64,000 bases of DNA from JAZDCZ01 sp046757925 (lineage in GTDB: Bacteria > Gemmatimonadota > Gemmatimonadetes > Gemmatimonadales > GWC2-71-9): positions 31,890-95,889 of the forward strand of contig JBHHZE010000006.1 of assembly GCA_046757925.1 (NCBI GenBank), written 5' to 3'. Numbering within the stretch: the stretch's first letter is position 1; each line of letters begins with the position of its first letter. Shown here one piece after another: positions 61,098 through 64,000 of this stretch. The translations under genes were made by a program, and so were the position numbers. The notes beneath the pieces were generated by a model that ran no database searches, was not told where the DNA came from, and worked only from the letters and a program-made list of their open reading frames with translations.

Positions 61098-62011
61098 CAC
61101 CGCCGCCGGTCTTAGATATTGAACGTTCCTTCCTGCTAGGCCCCTTTGAAGATTACCTGGGCTTTGAGGCCGGTAACAGCCGGAATACGATCGCCAGCTA
61201 CTCGCGAGATGTCAGCCGGCTGGCCGCGTTCGTCGAATCCCGCCAGGGCAGGGCACCCGGCGATGTGACTCCGGAACTGCTGCGGGATTTCATATTCCAC
61301 CTCAAGGACCTGGGTCTGGCCGCCACCAGCATACGCCGCGAGATCTCCGCCATCCGCACGTACTTTCGATTTCTCCTGGCGGAGGGACACCTAAAGTCCG
61401 ACCCGAGCCGCCGGCTCGAGACCCCCAAGGCCTGGCGCACGTTGCCGGAGGTGCTGACCGTCGAGGAGATAGAAACACTCCTGGCTGCGCCCAACCCGGA
61501 TGAACGATTGGCGTGGCGCGATCGCTCGCTCATCGAAATCGGTTACGCCACCGGCGCCCGCGTTTCGGAACTCGTCGGTTTGGGACTGGCGGATCTATGG
61601 TTCGACGACGCCTTGGTCAGAGTGTTCGGTAAGGGCGGGAAGGAACGTTTGGTACCGATAGGGCGAAAAGCCCTCGGTGCCGCCGCCGTCTACGTGCGAG
61701 AAGTTCGACCCACAATGGATTCCGGTCGAACCGACGGCAAGCTACTGCTCAACGTGCGCGGACAGCCGCTATCAAGAGTCGGCGCCTGGCAGATAGTCAA
61801 GCGTTGCGCGGCGCGCGCCGGGATCGTCAAACGCGTTACACCACACACGTTGCGGCACACGTTCGCAACACATTTGCTCGAGGGCGGTGCGGACTTGCGA
61901 GCGGTGCAGGAAATGCTGGGCCATGCAGATCTGGCCACCACGCAGATATACACGCACGTAGATCGCGATTACCTGAAGAGCGTCCACAAGAGCTATCACC
62001 CACGTCCATGA
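61094..62011 (+). CDS. xerD: Tyrosine recombinase XerD
   Basis: A 305-residue recombinase for chromosome-dimer resolution at dif. The N-terminal core-binding domain (YLGFEAGNSRNTIASYSRDV) and the catalytic set are intact: Arg in GYATGARVSELVGL, Lys in KGGKERLVPIG, HxxR in HTLRHTFATH, His in MLGHADLATTQ and Tyr in IYTHVDRDYL. It differs from the broken recombinase at 52216, which lacks the lysine region. ATG 61094 overlaps the DedA stop; its stop overlaps the next gene. No second Xer is in the window. Confidence 0.93.
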   Translation: MTPPPVLDIERSFLLGPFEDYLGFEAGNSRNTIASYSRDVSRLAAFVESRQGRAPGDVTPELLRDFIFHLKDLGLAATSIRREISAIRTYFRFLLAEGHLKSDPSRRLETPKAWRTLPEVLTVEEIETLLAAPNPDERLAWRDRSLIEIGYATGARVSELVGLGLADLWFDDALVRVFGKGGKERLVPIGRKALGAAAVYVREVRPTMDSGRTDGKLLLNVRGQPLSRVGAWQIVKRCAARAGIVKRVTPHTLRHTFATHLLEGGADLRAVQEMLGHADLATTQIYTHVDRDYLKSVHKSYHPRP

Positions 62012-62589
62012 TCGTTCTGGTACTCGACAACTACGATTCCTTCACCTACAACCTGGTCCAATACCTTGGTGAACTGGGGGCCGAACCCGTGGTGAAGATG
62101 AACGACGAGACAACACTCGAGGAGATACAAGCGGCGGCGCCGGCGGGGATAGTGATTTCTCCGGGACCGGGCGTTCCGGAAGACGCGGGTATCAGCATAC
62201 CACTGGTGCGCTGGAGCGCCGGGAGGATCCCGCTGTTGGGGGTCTGTTTGGGTCACCAAGCCATTGGCGCTGCGTTTGGGGGCAAGGTGGTACGGGCAGA
62301 CAGACTGGTGCACGGTAAGACCTCCCACGTGGTTCACACCGCCAGCGGGGTCTTCAGGGATCTGCCGTCCCCAATGACGGCGATGCGCTACCACTCTCTC
62401 TTGGTGGAGCGGAGTTCATTGCCGGACTGTCTCGTCGTCAACGCCTGGACCGGCGATCGTCCGGAGGGTTCCCAGATAATGGGACTCATGCATCGGAGTG
62501 AAGGCATTCATGGCGTTCAATTCCATCCCGAGTCGATTGGAACCGAGTTGGGAAAGACCTTGATACACAACTTTCTGCAACTGCTCTAA
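62008..62589 (+). CDS. pabA: Glutamine amidotransferase of anthranilate/aminodeoxychorismate synthase
   Basis: A 193-residue class I glutamine amidotransferase giving ammonia to chorismate-using enzymes (TrpE in tryptophan, PabB in folate synthesis). Motifs: LVLDNYDSFTYNLVQYLGELG at the N-terminus, the nucleophile in LLGVCLGHQAIG, and HPES near the end (QFHPESIG). Such stand-alone genes often serve both pathways, so pabA or trpG is equally possible. ATG 62008 overlaps the xerD stop; the longer frame lies in xerD. Confidence 0.88.
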   Translation: MIVLVLDNYDSFTYNLVQYLGELGAEPVVKMNDETTLEEIQAAAPAGIVISPGPGVPEDAGISIPLVRWSAGRIPLLGVCLGHQAIGAAFGGKVVRADRLVHGKTSHVVHTASGVFRDLPSPMTAMRYHSLLVERSSLPDCLVVNAWTGDRPEGSQIMGLMHRSEGIHGVQFHPESIGTELGKTLIHNFLQLL

Positions 62590-62692
62590 TACATCAACAG
62601 CTAAGACCTTGTTACTTAGTGTCTTACGAGCTGTGCCTTTAAGTATCGCATGAGATCAAGTCCAACGCTCGTAGCGACCTGCCAAGCACGGC

Positions 62693-62715
62693 CATGCCGG
62701 GCTGGCATGACTTTT
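62693..62715 (+). terminator. Weak hairpin CATGCC-GGGCT-GGCATG followed by TTTT
   Basis: A 6-bp perfect stem with a 5-nt loop and a short T-run, downstream of pabA and just before the kdsB promoter. It may end the ispF-to-pabA transcript; the stem is short, so this is uncertain. Confidence 0.4.
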
Positions 62716-62742
62716 GACAGCCGGGCGCTGCCTTATTAACTT
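62714..62742 (+). promoter_or_regulatory. Consensus promoter ending 5 nt before kdsB
   Basis: TTGACA (62714-62719, a full consensus -35), exactly 17 nt, and TAACTT (62737-62742). The GTG of kdsB at 62748 lies 5 nt after the -10 box and there is no ribosome site, so transcription should start at or next to the start codon. Confidence 0.6.
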
Positions 62743-62747
62743 TGGCC

Positions 62748-63482
62748 GTGCATATCCTCACAGTCATTCCTGCGCGTATCGGCTCGACCCGACTCCCCGA
62801 AAAACCGTTGTCTCTGCTCTCCGGCGAACCACTCATCCGTGTAGTTGCGCGTAACGTTCTCCGCTTCGGGATTGCTGGTGCAGTGGTGGTTGCCACCGAC
62901 GATCCGAGGATAGGGGATGCGGTGACATCGCTGGGAATCTCGGGGATCTTGACCGACGCGGCTCACACTTCCGGTACGGCAAGGGCTGCGGCGGTCTTGG
63001 AACTGCCGCAGTATGCGGACGTCGAGGCACTGCTCAATGTACAGGCCGATCAGCCGTTTCTGAGCGAGAGCGCGGCAAAGGGAGCGCTTGCCATGATCGA
63101 GGCCGGCTTTCCGATGGGGACTGCCGCAGGGTCACTCGACCCCAACTACTTGAACGACAGGAGCAAGGTCAAGGTATGGGTCGATTCCGCCTGGCGCGCC
63201 CAGGCCTTCTCACGCGGACCCACACCTGGCGACGGAGTTACGGGTGACGTATTCCACCACGTGGGGGTCTACGCGTACACTAGGGACACCTTGCTCAAAT
63301 GGAAGACATTGCCGCCGACTGAGGGGGAAATCGCAGAGAATCTCGAGCAATTGCGTGCGCTCGATCACGGCATTCCCATTGGAGTGTCTATATTAGATGA
63401 AGCCGTACGGTCCGGAATCGACACGCCGGTGGATCTGGACCGCGCACAGACGGTGTCCGATAGGTTTCAGGTGATATCATGA
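62748..63482 (+). CDS. kdsB: 3-deoxy-manno-octulosonate cytidylyltransferase
   Basis: A 244-residue nucleotidyltransferase that makes CMP-Kdo for the lipopolysaccharide core, a mark of an LPS-bearing outer membrane. Family blocks are LTVIPARIGSTRLPEKPLSLL, VVVATDDPRIGDAV near residue 50, NVQADQPFL (NxQxDxP) near 97, and HHVGVYAYTRDTLLKW. I use GTG 62748 (family N-terminus HILTVIPAR); TTG 62742 adds two residues but overlaps the -10 box. Its stop overlaps the pyrG ATG by 4 nt. Confidence 0.94.
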   Translation: MHILTVIPARIGSTRLPEKPLSLLSGEPLIRVVARNVLRFGIAGAVVVATDDPRIGDAVTSLGISGILTDAAHTSGTARAAAVLELPQYADVEALLNVQADQPFLSESAAKGALAMIEAGFPMGTAAGSLDPNYLNDRSKVKVWVDSAWRAQAFSRGPTPGDGVTGDVFHHVGVYAYTRDTLLKWKTLPPTEGEIAENLEQLRALDHGIPIGVSILDEAVRSGIDTPVDLDRAQTVSDRFQVIS

Positions 63483-64000
63483 GTACGAAATACATCTTCA
63501 TCTCGGGCGGCGTCGTATCTTCCCTGGGCAAGGGCATTGCTGCGGCGTCGTTGGGTCGGTTGTTGGCGGAGCGGGGTCTCACCGTATCGCTGCAGAAGTT
63601 CGATCCCTATATAAACGTCGATCCGGGCACGATGTCGCCGTTTCAGCACGGCGAGGTGTTCGTCACGGATGACGGTGCTGAGACCGATCTCGATCTGGGT
63701 CACTACGAGCGCTTCACCGATCGATCATTATCTCAGATCAACAACGTCACCACCGGAAGGATCTACCTCAACGTCATCACGAAGGAGCGGCGCGGAGAGT
63801 ATCTGGGCGGTACGGTGCAGGTAGTTCCGCACATAACCGATGAAATAAAGGCAGCGATACGCCGGCTCGCGCCCGATACGGATGTGGTGATCACCGAAAT
63901 TGGAGGCACCGTTGGTGACATCGAGTCGCTGCCGTTCCTGGAGGCATTGCGGCAGTTCAGGCAGGAGGTCGGCCGCGACAACTCTCTGTTCATCCACCTT
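63479..64000 (+). CDS. pyrG: CTP synthase, N-terminal part (runs off the window)
   Basis: The first 174 codons of CTP synthase, which aminates UTP to CTP. The N-terminus MSTKYIFISGGVVSSLGKGI (P-loop), LQKFDPYINVDPGTMSPFQHGEVFVTDDGAETDLDLGHYERF-type block (for example KFDPYINVDPGTMSP) and ITEIGGTVGDIESLPFLEA are textbook. The glutaminase domain lies beyond the right edge. kdsB and pyrG both use or make CTP, so co-transcription (4-nt overlap) is sensible; kdsB consumes CTP. Confidence 0.96.
   Translation, partial: MSTKYIFISGGVVSSLGKGIAAASLGRLLAERGLTVSLQKFDPYINVDPGTMSPFQHGEVFVTDDGAETDLDLGHYERFTDRSLSQINNVTTGRIYLNVITKERRGEYLGGTVQVVPHITDEIKAAIRRLAPDTDVVITEIGGTVGDIESLPFLEALRQFRQEVGRDNSLFIHL

Noticed and set aside
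1..64000. Search for tRNA, rRNA, CRISPR arrays and intact insertion sequences
   Set aside because: No tRNA T-loop-like pattern with matching stems in the gaps, no regularly spaced repeats and no transposase gene were seen.

Overview
The window reads as a bacterial chromosome segment of about 57% GC from a Gram-negative, respiring organism. kdsB (LPS inner-core sugar activation), several predicted outer-surface lipoproteins, a complete 14-subunit NADH:quinone oxidoreductase operon and the futalosine menaquinone genes mqnE-mqnA-mqnC all point that way. This mix, together with secreted amidohydrolases, metallo-beta-lactamase-fold enzymes and a PknB-like kinase, resembles Gemmatimonadota. That placement is an inference from gene content; no rRNA gene or other marker lies in the window to test it.

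Layout. 1-9.5 kb: the end of birA, a degenerate CPBP-like membrane protein, coaX, a DUF255 thioredoxin/six-hairpin protein, a DUF922 putative protease, a very large TPR/FG-GAP/ASPIC lipoprotein, a DUF72 protein and an NTF2-like secreted protein. 9.5-18.2 kb: small membrane proteins, a minus-strand group (GNAT, M20 amidohydrolase, MBL hydrolase), a secreted unknown protein with an amidohydrolase, and a minus-strand dcd operon. 18.3-32.3 kb: nuoA-N, tightly packed and often with 1-10 nt overlaps. 32.3-40.6 kb: phosphohexomutase, UPF0182 protein, carbamate kinase, sucCD, an EIIA-like/CBS protein and ndk. 40.7-49.1 kb: yceD-rpmF-fabH-fabD-fabG-acpP-fabF followed directly by mqnE-mqnA-mqnC and a divergent purE; plsX is absent from its usual place. 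49.1-54.5 kb: an accessory island with three toxin-antitoxin modules, a Uma2 protein, an aminotransferase and a decayed tyrosine recombinase. 54.5-58.0 kb: lipoproteins, an SDR and two unknown proteins. 58.0-64.0 kb: a Ser/Thr kinase divergent from ispF, then a DedA protein, xerD, a pabA/trpG glutamine amidotransferase, kdsB and the start of pyrG.

How the genes work together. Futalosine-pathway menaquinone feeds the electron chain that Complex I loads. sucCD and carbamate kinase are both substrate-level ATP-forming enzymes. The fab cluster supplies acyl chains, and YceD/L32 couples it to ribosome assembly in the classical arrangement. The mobile part of the window is confined to the 49-54.5 kb island.

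The most useful non-gene signal is a recurrent promoter pattern: TTGnnn, about 17 nt, then TAnnnT, lying only 5-9 nt before the start codon of genes without a Shine-Dalgarno sequence (yceD, carbamate kinase, kdsB, the kinase and, with weaker -35 boxes, ispF, vapB and the aminotransferase). This suggests leaderless mRNAs alongside SD-led genes such as acpP. I found no rRNA, no tRNA, no CRISPR array and no intact insertion sequence. I did not find a clearly new multi-gene system; the best leads are the leaderless promoters, the toxin-antitoxin island, unusual cysteine spacing in MqnE, a PurE-like protein lacking a family histidine, and a DedA gene whose conserved N-terminus lies upstream of any ordinary start codon.
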